Under the pieces are notes generated by a model. It worked only from the letters and a program-made list of their open reading frames with translations. It was not told where the DNA came from and did no database searches. From Acorus gramineus (lineage: Eukaryota > Streptophyta > Magnoliopsida > Acorales > Acoraceae): a DNA stretch of 64,000 nt. The stretch covers positions 17,525,116 through 17,589,115 of the forward strand of contig CM060856.1 of NCBI GenBank assembly GCA_030737835.1, written 5' to 3'. Positions 9,090-23,013 of this stretch are shown here, piece by piece. The position numbers and the translations under genes are program-made. How positions within the stretch are numbered: the first letter of the stretch is position 1; the number at the start of each line of letters is the position of its first letter.

Positions 9090-12000
9090 GCAGCAACTGT
9101 TTCAGTCTATGTCACCATTACAGCGGGCTCAGCTGCAGCAACAGCAGATCCAGCTTAGGCAGCAGCTGCAGCAGCAGCAGCAACCAATGATCCAGCCCGG
9201 AGCTGCAGCAAAGCGCAAATCTGACAATAATGTATGCAACAGACGGATGATGCAGTATATTTATCACCTGCGATATCGGCCAACTGTGAGTGTTATCATT
9301 TTCTTTTCATGTACAAGCTGTTCACCAGAATTAATTCTTCTTTTGTAATGCCACATTTTACTTCAATACATTTGTAGAGAGATGATATACTTTTCTGCAT
9401 AAAAATTTGGAAAACCATGTACCCTAAGGATTAATTAAATCATGAGTTGTTTTCCTCATGGTTAGATATGTAGAGTAATCAAATTGTTGTTTTGAAGCAT
9501 TTTTCCAGAATTTTGAAGCATTAATTAAATCATGTCCCCCAAGGATTAATTAAATCATGAGTTGTTTTCCTCATGGTTAGATATGCAGAGTAATCAAAGT
9601 GTTGTTTTGAAGCATTTTCGAGAATTTTTCTCTCAGGATCCTGACTATATAACTAACATTTTTCCTCATGGTTAGATATGTAGGGTAATCATGATTTGTT
9701 TTGAAGCATTATTCTCTTTCATGAGCTGTTTTCCTCATGGTTTTGAAGATTTGTGCTGGTTATTCATCTTGTTTTAGTGGTTCTATGTATTCATTGTGCC
9801 TCTTGTTTGGAGAATTTCTTGACACTGGCATGGACACATTATTTGTCTGATCTTTAACAAGCATTGAAAGGGTGTGATGGACAGAGAAAATTGGCAGGAT
9901 TATTGCAGATGGATTTGATTCAGAGCTGTAGATATCCAGAGAAATAGTTGATTTTTTTTATAATATATGAAAAAAAAGAAAAATATGAGTTATGGATGAC
10001 TTAAGAGTAGTAGATATATTCACAGTAGTTGAAGAAATTTCGAATACATTTAATAAGTAGATTTTTTTTATATATATTTAATAGGTAAGTGTTTTCTTGA
10101 GCATAATTTTCTCAAGATTCTGTTGGTGAGACTTGAACCTCAATCCTCCAGTAAGGAAGGGTGTTTCTTTCCTTTGCACATGCAAGAAGGATAATAACTA
10201 GAAAAGTGTAATGCAAGTTATAGGCGGTACAAAGTTACACTTTGGATTTGTATCATAAGGAATTAAAACAAACACCCATTGAGTTCAAATTGTTATGACA
10301 GTACTTCTTCATAAGCTTCCAAAGTGATGGAATTTAAAATCTTAAGGCCTCAAATGGAGTCCAGCGTCCAAAGGCACCACACCAGTCGTTAAGGCTTAAG
10401 TGCACTTCAAACCTCAGACCCTATTCAACTTTAAAACACTTTGCTACCCAAAATGTCTTTGTAAGTGTTTACCCCAAAATGGCTTCTCCATGAAATCATT
10501 TTATGGAAGACTTATTGAAGATCTTTCATGTGTGATCTATTCCTTTTGTTTCTCTCATCAAATTTGGGGATTCATTTCTCCATTGAAGATTCAGTGCTTT
10601 ATGTTATTGCTATCAGACCATTTGTTTTATGTTGCCCATTATAGCTCCACATGTGGGCCAAGGAATGGTTTGGCCCTAGGTTTGCAATGTGATTTCTAAT
10701 AGCCTTGATGGTATGTGGGAGTGGCTCCACAAAAGAAATAAAAGAGGAGACTGTATCAACAAAGCAAAATTATAAGGCGTTGGCCCTCATGCGGTTGTCG
10801 GGGCATTTTAACTGCTAAAAACGAGCATATATTTCAAAAGGAAGGAGTATATGAAGAGAACATTTGGGCGATTATTACGGCAACCTTCAGACCTGGGTTA
10901 TGGTTCTCGGAGAAGATCCAGCTTTTTATCATGGAGAACACAATTGGAAAGGGTAGTTATACTTTGTGCTTGGGTGAGAAGGGGTTTACACTAGGACAAA
11001 GTGTTGACTTTAATTTTTTTCTTCACCCTTTTCTATTTTTTTGTGATTGGAGACATCTCTATTTTGTTCAAGTGACATCATTTTTAATATGAATGCTCCT
11101 ATCCTTTTTTCTCAATTCTTTTAAGGTTGCAATAGAATCATTTTTATCTGTGTATTTTACTTTGCTCACCTTTATTCAGTGTATAGGATGGATACTGAGA
11201 TCATTAATATCTGAAATTGGACCTGATTTAGAATTCTGAAGCAATTATGTGTTCATGGTTGACCTCTGTTTTATCTGAGATTGATCTTTTCAACAGGCAG
11301 ATTTTTTTGGCCCAGTTTCTTTGGTATAAGTATCGATTTAAAGAACCACTTGAAAATTTATTGGAGCGATGTCGCAGAGATTGGACCCATTCTGCTCTGA
11401 ATTTCATCTTATGTTGCCAAATAGGGCCTTTGGCAACACCTATATGATATTTGGTACAAGTGCTTCATAAATTTAGGACATACAATTGTAGAGATTAAAT
11501 ATTATGTTTATTATATAAACATTGTACAAGTCCTACTATACCTAATTTTTCATTCAGTGCACTGTTTATGTCATTTCCGTGATTCGTGAAGTCGAGAATG
11601 TTTATAAAACATAACATTGATTATCAGAAGGGTAGTGGAATCAGATGTTTTCTTTTTCGGAACAACAATTACAATATAATTACTCCTTACCAAATGGAAA
11701 TCACAAACTCAAGTATATGATGGTGATATCTTTATGCAGTATATAATGTTGTTTCGTAAATGATACCCTTAATTTGGGATCAATGAACTGAAATTTTTGT
11801 AGCTCTTGAATGTTGGATAACTATGTAAGTGTAACATTGTTTCTATGTTTCCTGTAGGACAATAATATACTCTATTGGAGAAAGTTTTATGCTGAGTATT
11901 TCTCTCCTCATTCTAAGAAAAGATGGTGTTTATCGCGGTACGAGAATGTTGGCCATCACAACCTTGGTGTTTTTCCACAGGTGGCTATGGTTAGTTTCTG

Positions 12001-15000
12001 CATTCTGGATTATTTATTTGTTTTATGGCATGGTAGAGATACACAGTTTAATTGTTGTATAGTGGCAATTTAGATTCCAAATAGTATCATATTGGTGTTA
12101 ATTTTTCAATAGAACTGTTAATGGACATGTTAAATTATGATCACAATATAAAAAAATTAAGACAAAAACAGCAAAGAGAAAACTCAGAGTGAAGTTTCAA
12201 TCATGGCTTGCCTTCTGTGCAGTACCATGAAGTGGTTCATCATCTCATAGTTTACTTGGAATTTTTTCCCACTATGTGAAGAACCTGGCAACTCAATTAC
12301 TATTTTTAAAATTAGGTTGATTTTATAATCTAATACATGTGTAAATATTTTGTGTTGTTTATTGCAGGATTCATGGCATTGTGATATTTGTGGTTCTAAA
12401 AGAGGGAGGGGATTTGGTTAGTAAATTTTTCATTTACATGGAGCCATTACTTTTTATGACAAGGCCAAATTTCCATATTCATGTGCTAAGCTTTTCCTCA
12501 TTTACAAATTTTACTGGCAGAATTGTATATCTTTGTACTAAACTACTCTGCATGAAGTTTCTTTTTTTATTTTAATGTCTATGTTATATATAATACATTT
12601 TCCAAGAAAAGCATGATTTATTGATCATGAGCTCCAAAATGTTGGGCCTCTTTTTTATTATTATTATATTCTCTGTGTGGGCTTTAATATTTTAGGGGCC
12701 AAAATCTGGGCAATATCGGACATTGTTTCTGTTGGATGATGTTGATTCAATATGAATCTAATGTATTTTGCATTTTAAAATTGAAGTAGAGCATTACTTA
12801 TATAATATGCTTTTGGAAAATTAATTACAAGTCTCCAGCGCTTTGTCTAATCAACTTATTTTTAGGTCATATCTATCAAATGACCATTGACAAAAGACCA
12901 AAATACCTTTCAGTTAAGATTTTAACTCATATAGATAATACTTTAATTTAGTATTTCTTTTTCTCTTATAATGTTAGTTTATGTGATAGTTGTAATACTT
13001 GAACATGTACTTTTAAGTGATAGCTTCATGTCATATTAATTTGATATTTGATGCTTTTGACTTAAACTTTAAAATGATATTGTCTTGTCATGTTAATTAA
13101 AATATTAAGTGTTACTTTATCATAAATTTTAAATGTTTTATGTAAGAGTTAAGGTGTTATATGCAAGCATTAAAGTGACCTTTTGAGTTAAAATATCATC
13201 CACAAAATTTTCAATCCTAACAGAATACCAGTTTGTTTTTTGTCAGCACTCAGCAGCGATTTGGTGTGTGATTTAAAAATAAATTAACTAGTAAAAGGGT
13301 TAAAAAATAACTCCCTAACTTACTGAGGATTAAAAATGATTTTTTTTTATTCATTTAACAATTTGAATGGTTGGTATTTGTTATTGGACCAGGGTAGCCA
13401 AGTGGTTGAATTCAAGCTTTAAATCTATCTCATATTCTTACTTGTAAGTCTATTTGCAGTGATTCAATTGTTCACTTCCACATTCATATTTTTGCCCCTC
13501 TTTTTCTTTTATTGTTCTTTTTTTTTATTGGGAGGATGTCAAGACCAAAACCTTTCAATTAAGATTGTAATCTTAATAGATAATTACTTTAACAATATGT
13601 TTCTTCTTTTTCTTATAGGTAATGTTAGTTATGTTATAATTTCAATGATAGTTTGTGCATACACTTATAAATGATAACTTCGTGTCATGTTAATTTGTTT
13701 TGTGACATTTTTGACATGGACTTTAAAATAATAATGGTTTGTTCCTTTAATTAAAATATTTTGTGTTACTTTATTATAAACTTTAAATGTTTTATGTAAG
13801 AGATAAAATGTTGTATGCGAGCATTAAAGTGTAAGTTTTAAGATTTGAAGTGTCATCCATAAATTCAATCCTACCTGAATACTAGTTTGGTCTTTTGTCA
13901 ACAGTGATTTGAGAGACATGATTTAAAAATAAGTTCAGTCAAAGGGTTAAATTTTTTCCTAATTTTAGATTTTTAATTAATTTTCCTTTATTCCTATGAC
14001 AATTTGAGGGTAAATATTTGTTCTTGGACTTGGTAGCAAAATGGTTGAAATTTTTCATCTGTTTTTTTACTCTTGCTTGCAACTCTGCTTTTACTACAAC
14101 TGTTAACTTTCATATTCATTTTTTTAATCTTCTTTCCTTATTTTAAATGGTGGGATCCCAACTAAATATTATTTATATTATACGGTAAACATCCAAGTTT
14201 TCAAAGAATCTGGGAGTTTCCTTAAACAGATCGAGAGAGAGAGAGAGAAAGAGAAGCAGAAAAATAACACTACCAAGGATTACAGTTGATGGTTCATTCT
14301 TACATGGGATAATGTTAAACTCCCCTGCAATCTTTCCCGTACTTGAACAAATGCATTATCATATGGGGAGTTGAACATGTCCAATTAATGCATCACATCA
14401 TCCTAGTCACCTAATATGACCTCTCTCTATTATTGAGATCTTTCCATAATTTGGTTGTACACTCGTTCTCTTTGGCCGGCCAAACGGAATTGTCCAGGCT
14501 GTTTGATGGATGCCTCTTTAGTGGGCAGTAGTTTTATCAAGTTGGGTTATATGTAAAATTGTATTTTGCAGTTAAACTGAAAGCTTTGAAATTTGTATAC
14601 CTCTCTGCATACTAACATAACATATAAGGGGTAAATTTGCATAAATATAAAATTTTATTTCAACCGCCGGGGGAAAGGGTGGGGGGGGGGGTGTTGGCTG
14701 TAAATTAATGGGGATCAACGTTGACCTATGGGAGAAGCACCATGTAGGATTAAGATTGTCGTATCCAACAAGCTATAAAATTGATCTAAGTTTTCACTTG
14801 AAGTTCTCTAGAATTGTGGCCTGACCGACCCATTTGATAGTTTCAGAGGAGTCCACCTTGGTACAATATATAACAAATTAGAGACAAAACCAAGTGGGGA
14901 GAGTTTATGTCCTAAGAAATTACATGTGTACTTAGCGTAGATTCTTAAATGGTATATACATCCTAACCACAAGATTATTTAAGAATTGGAGGTAGGAATT

Positions 15001-18000
15001 TTATGTCATCGCTGAACTATATCTCGAGTCAACTCCTGTTAAGCATTGTTCTTTCACACACCTTCTCACTACTATCATCAGATTCTTCTTTGGTCTCCAC
15101 CCTGGCTGTCTACATCTTTGGGTTTCTTCTTACTGGTGCGATGTACACATGATCTGTACTTTTCTCTGTTGATTTGGTTTGATGCTGAAATGACATCCCT
15201 TCACTCGATTCCATATGTCCTGGATGATGGTGGCCATAGATCTTGCGAACCATTTAACATTTATCTGCACTCTCTGAGCAATTAAAACTCAAAAGCTGGA
15301 ATGAATTAACGTGATTGGAAAGCACTAACTAATTGAAAAGTAATGTTGATTCTCTCTTGAAAGTAAAGTGCCATCGCCAATATGTGGAATATCAACCACA
15401 CATTTTTCAAGTAGGGTATCTGCTTCATAACTGACTTCAGACTCCTTTGCTGCTTCTTTACTTGCTTTTGTATCAGTTTTGTGCAATTTCTCTTATTTGA
15501 AATAAAACGAGGTCAACTGCCTCCCGTCTTTTTCAAAAAAAGAAAAAAAGACTTTTTTTTGTTCAGAAAAATATAAGAGAATCTTATTCAAGAAACCCCC
15601 GAAAGATAGGAGACGAGGGATCTTACATTTTGAAAAAGAAAAAAGGACTTACCAAAATAAATAAAATAATAGACAAAAAAAGGGTTTTATGAATTCGAAA
15701 TTGTCATTAAAATAGTAAATATAGATAGGTTTTGGTGAATTAAATAAGGACATAAATTTTTTTGGCTACTAAAAGAAGCTCAATGCCCAATCTTCGTATG
15801 ATCTGGTTGGTGCGGCACACTGTGGCATAGATGCCTGTGCTAAAAAAAGATCCTTCTCAGTCTGCCTTTTGCCAAACATGGAAAGCGGTTGGAATGTCAT
15901 CGTAGGTGGGCTTCCTGCCTCCCCCTTACTGGTGAACCACGAGGCACATAATCAATCATGTTTACCTCTCTAGCTACATTTCTTTATTAGCCCTCCTGTC
16001 ATGGTTCTTTCCCTGTCCAATTTGTTTCGTTTCTGCTTTTCAAAGTGCCTTACTCAACAACCTCTGCGTTTATAGATAAAAAAAAAACTCTATTAGTTTT
16101 CCTTTCCCTCATCTTTAACCAAAATCTGAAAGTAAGATATGTCACATGTATATAGTACCGGAAACCTAAAGTATATGCAATAGGAGAGCTTCAGAAGATC
16201 TCAACTGTACAACCCTTTTCAATCAGCGGCATCCTTTGCTGGTCTATGCACCTTTTCTCTGGTGAATCATTGAGATGCTCTGGAATGATATACCCTGTAT
16301 ATCACCTACCATTGACATATTTCAGTTCCATCAGGCTTTTGCCAGTGTTGTGCTGTGCCCATGAATTGGTCGGATGAGTCTGTTCAAGCATTACTTTAAT
16401 CTAGCTCGGCTTCCTTCTCTCTTTACCACAGTGAAGACAAGCTCCTGCCAGAGTTGAATTCACTTCTTGACATTTTCCTTCTCATTGGCCTACCCAGTCA
16501 GGCTACTTTATGTAATTGTTCAACAAATCTAGGTCACCTGATTGTGTGTGTGTGTGTGTGTGGGATTCATGTAAATTTTTTTTTTGTTATACTATTTAAT
16601 ATTTATCCTCTTTTTTTTTTTTTTTTTTGTATCTTAACCCCTTCTTTATTGGTAATAAAGTATACTGCAATATTCACAAAATCACATGGACGAACATTGG
16701 TACCAAGAAGAGTTAGGGATGAGCTGCGTCCCATTGAATAGTGCCAGATTAGGGAGGGAAAGGCAGCAAGTTGCCATGCATCCCCTAAAGTAGCCTCAGC
16801 AGGCTAAGGACTTAGAATAAATTTACAAAAAGTTGGGTGGCTAAGGCTACTATACATTCTGTTACAAAAGAGGCTAACTTTTATCGTTTTCTGTAACAGA
16901 GACTACATTTGAAGTACTGCCTAGGCTTGCAAAAATCAAATTTGACAGTGGAGTCATCGATGAGTTTTTATTTCTTGAAGTGGGTGATGAGTATATATTA
17001 CCTTCGGGAATGATGATGATAGAGTATGGGAGAGCTATTCAAGAAAGTGTCTATGAGCAACTTCGAGTTGTTCGTGAAGGGCAACTCCGCGTGACATTCA
17101 CTCCTGATTTGAAGGTAATATTGCTTCAATTATATTCTGAGCTGTCAGCTCACTCTAGTATTCACACTTGTATATCTTTTATGCATTTTCAAAGTTCCTT
17201 TATCATTATGTTTATTTGATGACTAATAATTATTTCCCATTACAGATATTAAAATGGGAATTTTGTGCACGGCGCCATGAAGAGTTTTTGCATCGTAGAT
17301 TAGTAGCTCCTCAGGTATCTTTTCTACATATGTGTTTGTCATCATGTATGTTTGAATATGTTGAGTTTCATTTATGTCAAATTTGGCTATATTTTAATTA
17401 GATATGATGAGAAGTATTGGCTGGTATTCATCATGCCTTCATACTCTGCAAGTAGGACGGATGTAGTTGAATTTCAGAATGACTTGAATTTGAGTGTGTT
17501 GTACTTTAATGTGTTTGTTGAGACCAGATTATATATATTATGTCTTTTGCCGCCCTCTTCATAACTAAAGGCCATCACCCATAGCGGTCACACGTAAAGC
17601 ATGGTGCAAGAAGAGGAGAGACTGGATATATGATTCTAACCTTTGGCATATTTTTGCATAAATTGGCAGCCCTTAGGACTCAAATTCAGGACATTGTCAT
17701 CCGAGTACTTTACCAATGTTCCAAGTAATGCCTACTTCATAAATTTCTTTTTCTAAAAAACTGGCTGAAGCTCTTTTTAATAATGCTTTCTCGTTGTTGG
17801 TCCTAACCTCATTCAGATTTCCCTGGCTTTTATTACATTTTTTGGACATTTTTTTCTAAAAGATAGGTAACCATTCAAGTTACCTAGTATTTATTAAATT
17901 CTCTATGTGGCTGATGGGTTTGACATACATCCACTGCATCGTTCCTTCCCCTTTCACATAATAAAAATTACTTTCATATTTTGTCTTTGAATACCATTTT

Positions 18001-21000
18001 TGTAATTTCTGATGTACTTGATCTTTTGTGGTGAAGGACATTTGGTTCTCAAATTGTTTCCTGGTGCTCTATGTTCTGTCAGAATGTATGGTTCCTCTGA
18101 TTTGAAGCAGTGTAATGGGAATGAAATAGTTCAGATTGGTACATATATGTTCTCAGAATTCTCTAAGGAAATATTTCCGCCCATCAATTTAAAACCTTGT
18201 GGGAATCTTTTTTTGTGTGTGTGTGGGGGGGGGGGGGGGGGGGGTTTGTATAAAAGGTCACTATTTTTTTTTGGGTTGTTATAATTTCTGTAGAGGATAC
18301 ATGTTATCTCTTCTTATCTGGACATTAACCGTTTTAATGAATTTTGTGTACATCCCGCTTTTCTTAGAAAAATAAGAATTTTTATTGATTTGTTTTTGCA
18401 GGTAAGCCAATTGATGCAGGTGGCACAGAAATATCAAAATTCCTTGACTGACAATGGGTCATCTGGAGCTTCTGTTCAAGATTTGCAAACAAATTGCAAC
18501 ATGTGAGTAAAAAAAAATTGCAAGTATTAGCAATTCAGTTTTGGTATATTTCCAGTTTTTTTTTTATGTGGGTGACAGGTGATTGCCTCATAACATTTCC
18601 AAAGTACTGTATGTGCATTCAGTTTTTCTAGTGAGCAACTGAAGCCTTCTATATTCATGAATTCAAGCTTAGAACTCTCTTATTGTAGTTGTTGGTGTAG
18701 TTGTATAATGTCAAATTCATGCAAATTGTGTATGACAAAATGGAAGTTGTAAAAAACTATTGGGGGGCACAGAGTTTGTTTTCTTTAGTTTGTAGTTGTA
18801 TAATGTCAAACTCATGCAAATTGTGTATCACAAAATAAATTGTGTATCACAAAATGGATGTTGTAAAAAACTATTGGGGGGCACAGAGTTTGTTTTCTTT
18901 AGTTTGTAGAGGAGGGGGAGAGTAGAAGGCTCTTTATCTTAAGATTAAGGCCAAAGGCCCCAGAAAGATGGGGAAACTGTAAAAAAAACATTGTGGATTG
19001 ATGTGGACAAGGTGTGTGGCATGAGCAATGGTTCATTGATCGGTGCTGAGATGTATGTAGAATGCACGAACCATACACCTAAAGCAATATTGTAATGGAA
19101 CACCTAGGAAGAATGGAAGTTGCCCTCTAGGCAAACTGAACTACTGGAGCTGGGGAGGGATAAGAAGGGATGAAATATGTCAAACTATGGACACAAAAAT
19201 CCGTAAGAATTGTACTGCTGCAAAGTGATGTTCGGTGGAAAATGATATATGAAGGTAATTTAATGGGAGGGATATATAGTGGTGGCATGAGACCTTGGAA
19301 CTTCTGGAATTGCTGGATTAAGCATATAAACTCTGGGATCACAAACATTATGTCAGCACTCTTTTTATGATCGGCGAATGGTGAAACTGATATAAGGGAA
19401 GGAGTAGCAGTTATTTAATGATAGTGCAAGGATGGAATATTCTTATTGCTTCTTCTTTTGCCTTTTGTTTTCTTTTATCTATGTTAGCATGCTAATATGC
19501 TATTAGCTTATTTTGTTTTCCAAACTCACCCTATCTTATAGGAACACTGTAGTAAATCCTAGGCTGTTGGGAATTTTAGTTGTCATGAAATGAATTGACT
19601 ATCGGGGATAGAAATCCTTATTTAGGGAATGCATGTGTTGGCATCTAGATTTATAAAAGACTAGGGTTGCAATCATACTCATCTTCCCTTTCTTTTTCAA
19701 GGGAGGGTAAGTTATTGATGGGCTGACTCTACTCAGTACTTCCCCTTCTCATGGTTATGTTGTAATTTTATTTGGACTTTTCGACGGCAGTTCCCTCCTC
19801 TGCTACCCTCTTTCTGTTTTCATGGGGTTGTATCCCAGAATCTAATAAAAGATGATGTAAGTACAAAAAAGAAAGAAAGATGGCGTCTGTACAACTGAAT
19901 CCGGTATATTCATTTATCAGACTGTCAAGAGTGTACCAGCAAAAATCAAACACTTGAAATAGCATTTCATTTGTGAATTTTAGCTTATAGTCAATTACTT
20001 TGTTTTGGTTCCTTTTTTATATAAAAAAAAAATCTATGATCTATCAATTAGGTTTCTCTGTCTGTTTTGTTTGCTTCTGTTTGCAAGGAAGGTTGTGTAG
20101 AAAGCTCAGACACGCGCATTGGTTCATATGTTTTTGTAGGTTCATGTCAATAGGGCGTCAGCTGGCAAAAAACTTGGAGCTACAGTCATTAAATGATTTG
20201 GGACTTTCCAAAAGATATGTTAGATGCTTGCAGGTGCAAATCAATACATGTTGGCATATTTGGTTGTTACACCTTTATGGCATCCTGACCTTTCAATTAT
20301 TATTTTCCATTCCATTGACCTATCATGGCGCTGATGTTGAATGTGTCACAGATAGCAGAGGTTGTAAATGGTATGAAGGACTTGATAGATTTTAGTCGGA
20401 GAAACAACATGGGACCTATTGGTAACATTCTTACCAACATTTCTTATCTCACAATTAACATGCTTAATGTATTTTGTTCTTTGAGTATGTTGGATGTTCC
20501 CACACAATTCTCCGTATGGATGAATTAATTTATTTGCTCAGGAATTTCTATCATAAACAGAGTTTCAGTTACAATTTCGTGTATGGAAAAAATGTTTGTT
20601 TTCTCTAAAATTTAATGATACGGATGTTATGCATACATTACTTTTTCGGCTGGAAGTGAGTTTCTGTATGATTCTGGTCATTTGCTTTGTGTCTGTCTTC
20701 TTATAGTTCTATTGCTCATTTCATTTGTTTATAAACCTGCATTCCACTCATGAAAAAAAAACCATGAAAAGGGTACTTTTGGTCTTTATTTCTAAAATCC
20801 ATTTGCATCATATCAATTAATACGCCTTAACACAGAAACAGGTGTAATATGTAGAAGGGGCTCTCCTCATAGTCTATACTCTACAGTTTCATTGTTAATT
20901 GAAGATGCTTTCGAATGCCATATTGAGTCAATGATACCTCCTCACTGATCTTTTTATGGTTTCTCATGTAGAGAGTCTGAAGAGCTACACTCGCCAAACT

Positions 21001-21849
21001 ACTGCAGCCAAGCTCCAAGCTCAAAAATTGCAGATGGAGCAACCAGGAAACACTCATGGACTGCCAGCTGATCAAAACACCCTGAATAAGGTTATGGGAA
21101 TGCATTCTGGTTTGAGCCATAACATAAATCACAATCAATCAGGTCCAGGAGTCCTGAGTAATGCTCCTCAAAATCCGATGGCTTTGAGCAACAATTACCA
21201 GCCTTTGCTTAGGCAGAACTCCACCAATTCAATCACAAATTCGGCGTGCACTTTTGATGGATCAAATCAGGGCCAGGTTTCTTCCCTGCCGGGATCCATT
21301 TCAAACACAACTCTAAATACGTTCTCAAATCCTTATCGGCAGCATAGGCTGAACTTGTTGCACCAGCAGAGCAATCCACAGACCACTCAAGTGAACCAAC
21401 AACTACAGGAACAAATGCTTCAACAGGTGCTACAAGAGATGATGAACACAAATCGAGGTGCACAACAACAGACTCCCAGCAGGTCAACCCCAAATGGAAA
21501 TGAAGCTGAGGATGCCTTCGGTGGGGTGAGCAATTCAAGTGGTGGCATGCCAATGAGGACAAGCTCAAGTGTGCCTGGGAACGTAGGATTTGGAAATAAC
21601 ATGAATGCATCGACAAATAATATAATGAGCATGGCTCCAAGCAGAACCAACAGCTTTCAAGCCAATGCTGGCATCTCCAACCCGCTCAGCTCCAACACGG
21701 CTGGCACCAATGCCATCGGTTCAAATCCTGACATGCTTCAAGGTCCTCACATGGCCACTGAACTTCTGCCAGGCATATCACACGAGTTCTGTGAGAATGG
21801 GTTGTTCAGCACTGATTCAGGTGACATGAGCTATGGATGGAAGGTGTAG
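8302..21849 (+). CDS. SLK2: SEUSS-LIKE (SLK) transcriptional co-regulator, LIM-domain-binding (LDB) family
   Basis: SLK proteins are plant LDB-type adaptors that work with LEUNIG-type corepressors in the nucleus in flower, meristem and embryo development. Exons placed by phase and consensus are 8302-9285, 11858-11989, 12368-12416, 16900-17114, 17246-17314, 18402-18502, 20140-20233, 20352-20421 and 20972-21849, giving about 863 codons. Exon 1 holds the SSSTSGIFFQGD N-terminal motif, SVGASSLVTDAN, a basic KKQRLDVKQDD stretch (possible NLS) and poly-Gln (about 9050-9190). The LDB-like core runs from CNRRMMQYIYHLRYRPT through ILYWRKFYAEYFSP, WHCDICGSKRGRGF, LPSGMMMIEYGRAIQESVYE, WEFCARRHEEF and GRQLAKNLELQSLNDLG. 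The C-terminus ends HEFCENGLFSTDSG...YGWKV. The conserved N-terminus has no AUG. The first in-frame ATG is 8485, and an in-frame stop lies at 8275. The assignment among SLK paralogues is tentative. Confidence 0.93.
9426..9750. repeat. ~115-bp tandem repeat in SLK intron
   Basis: Copies beginning aaggattaattaaatcatga start at 9426 and 9541 (period 115). A third, degraded partial copy (cctcatggttagatatgtag) follows from about 9664. It lies wholly inside the first coding intron (9286-11857), where I saw no gene. Confidence 0.8.
12895..14150. repeat. ~650-bp tandem duplication in SLK intron
   Basis: Two long, diverged direct copies start at about 12895 and 13542 (offset ~647). They share ordered blocks such as 'ttttatgtaagag', 'gcattaaagtg', 'catgttaatt' and 'caatcctaac/cctg..aata'. 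The pair lies in the 4.5-kb intron 12417-16899. The rest of that intron is AT-rich, with a (TG)n run at 16543-16561 and a G-run near 14682, and I saw no gene in it. Confidence 0.8.
18697..18908. repeat. ~95-bp tandem duplication in SLK intron
   Basis: The unit beginning gtagttgtataatgtcaaa starts at 18697 and 18792. The second copy contains an extra internal duplication of attgtgtatcacaaaat. It lies in the intron 18503-20139. A long G homopolymer (about 18225-18244) in the preceding intron is a likely sequencing trouble spot. Confidence 0.85.
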
Positions 21850-22425
21850 TCATGGTGATTTTTCATTTGTCGCCGCACGCCTTACATTGTCTGATGGCTA
21901 AAAGATACCAAAACTTGCATTTTTAATTTTGGTGTTGCCAGTTTTTTTGGCTGTTTTCAGAGATGGGCAGTTTTAGTAGGGTTTCCAAGTCTCAGTCGTT
22001 GTCTTTATAAACTACTTCCAGACAGAAACATTTCATCTTGTTTACAGTTTTAAGTTGATGAAGAATATCAATACCAAGACATTATTATTAGGGTGATTTG
22101 TGATGTAACTGATTTTCTTGATTTCCTGGCCATGCATGTTTTTCTTCAACAAGCTTAATTACAAAGAAGCGGCTTTGTTGAGATTGCATCATAATCACTT
22201 TTGCAGAATGAACCTTGTTTTGATTTTATTTTTTTTTTGAATTTTATTTATAAAAAGTGAAGTACTTGAATTGTATATTGTATATTTTTCTGTTTGCTGA
22301 CATGGTATCTGTGACACGGGTGTCTATATCCAAATCTTTCCTCAAAATTAAGAATAATTTATGATAATTTGTTATTGTAGTGCACTATTTTGGTAATTTT
22401 TTTTTATTTTCTAGTCTTTAATAAT
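21850..22425 (+). other. 3' UTR and downstream flank of SLK
   Basis: This is the AT-rich sequence after the TAG stop at 21847-21849. A cleavage/polyadenylation site is not obvious, although tttataaaaa/aattgtata-type elements occur near 22240-22290. No other gene is visible up to the start of the inverted gag element. Confidence 0.5.
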
Positions 22426-23013
22426 CACCTTTAATTAGTGAAATGTGAATTTAGGATTTTTAGGAATTTCATTAGGTTATCTTATTTTTATGAGTTTCAA
22501 TGGTTGTGTCCCTTTATATTAGGAGTCTATGTTTAGTGGCATATAATGTATTTCAATAATTATGCCATGATAGTATGTCTCAGAAAACAAGTCTTAATAT
22601 TGTGGTTTATAAAAGTTGTACTATTCTTTATATGAAACAACTTTATGAATCAATAAAAAGTACTTTTTTTTTTCTCGTGAATTCAAGGGCACCTTATGCA
22701 TTCAAGGTTTATCATGGAATCTTGACATAGATCATATCCTTCTATCGTATCACACCGCGTTCGGTGGTATCAAATTTCGGATTCGCCTGATTTCGATGAC
22801 ATATATTCATGTAGGAAACATCCATTCCATTGATGATCATCATTCGGCAGTTGCGGGAGAAACGATGATAATTTTTGGAGGAGCTTTATGGTAAACTCTT
22901 CATGAGATGATTGCTGTCGTGAATCTCAATGTTGACAACAGATGACTTGACAGTGGCAGGAGACGTTGATGGATTACTCAGAACGTAATCCGACGATATC
23001 CTCATTATCTATT

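Noticed and set aside
9046-9195. CAG/CAA repeat as a pathological or unusual microsatellite
   Set aside because: Poly-Gln is a normal feature of SEUSS-like proteins and is interrupted by CAA codons.
21233-21650. Minus-strand open frames opposite the last SLK exon
   Set aside because: Antisense shadow; the plus strand has clear SLK homology to its stop at 21849.
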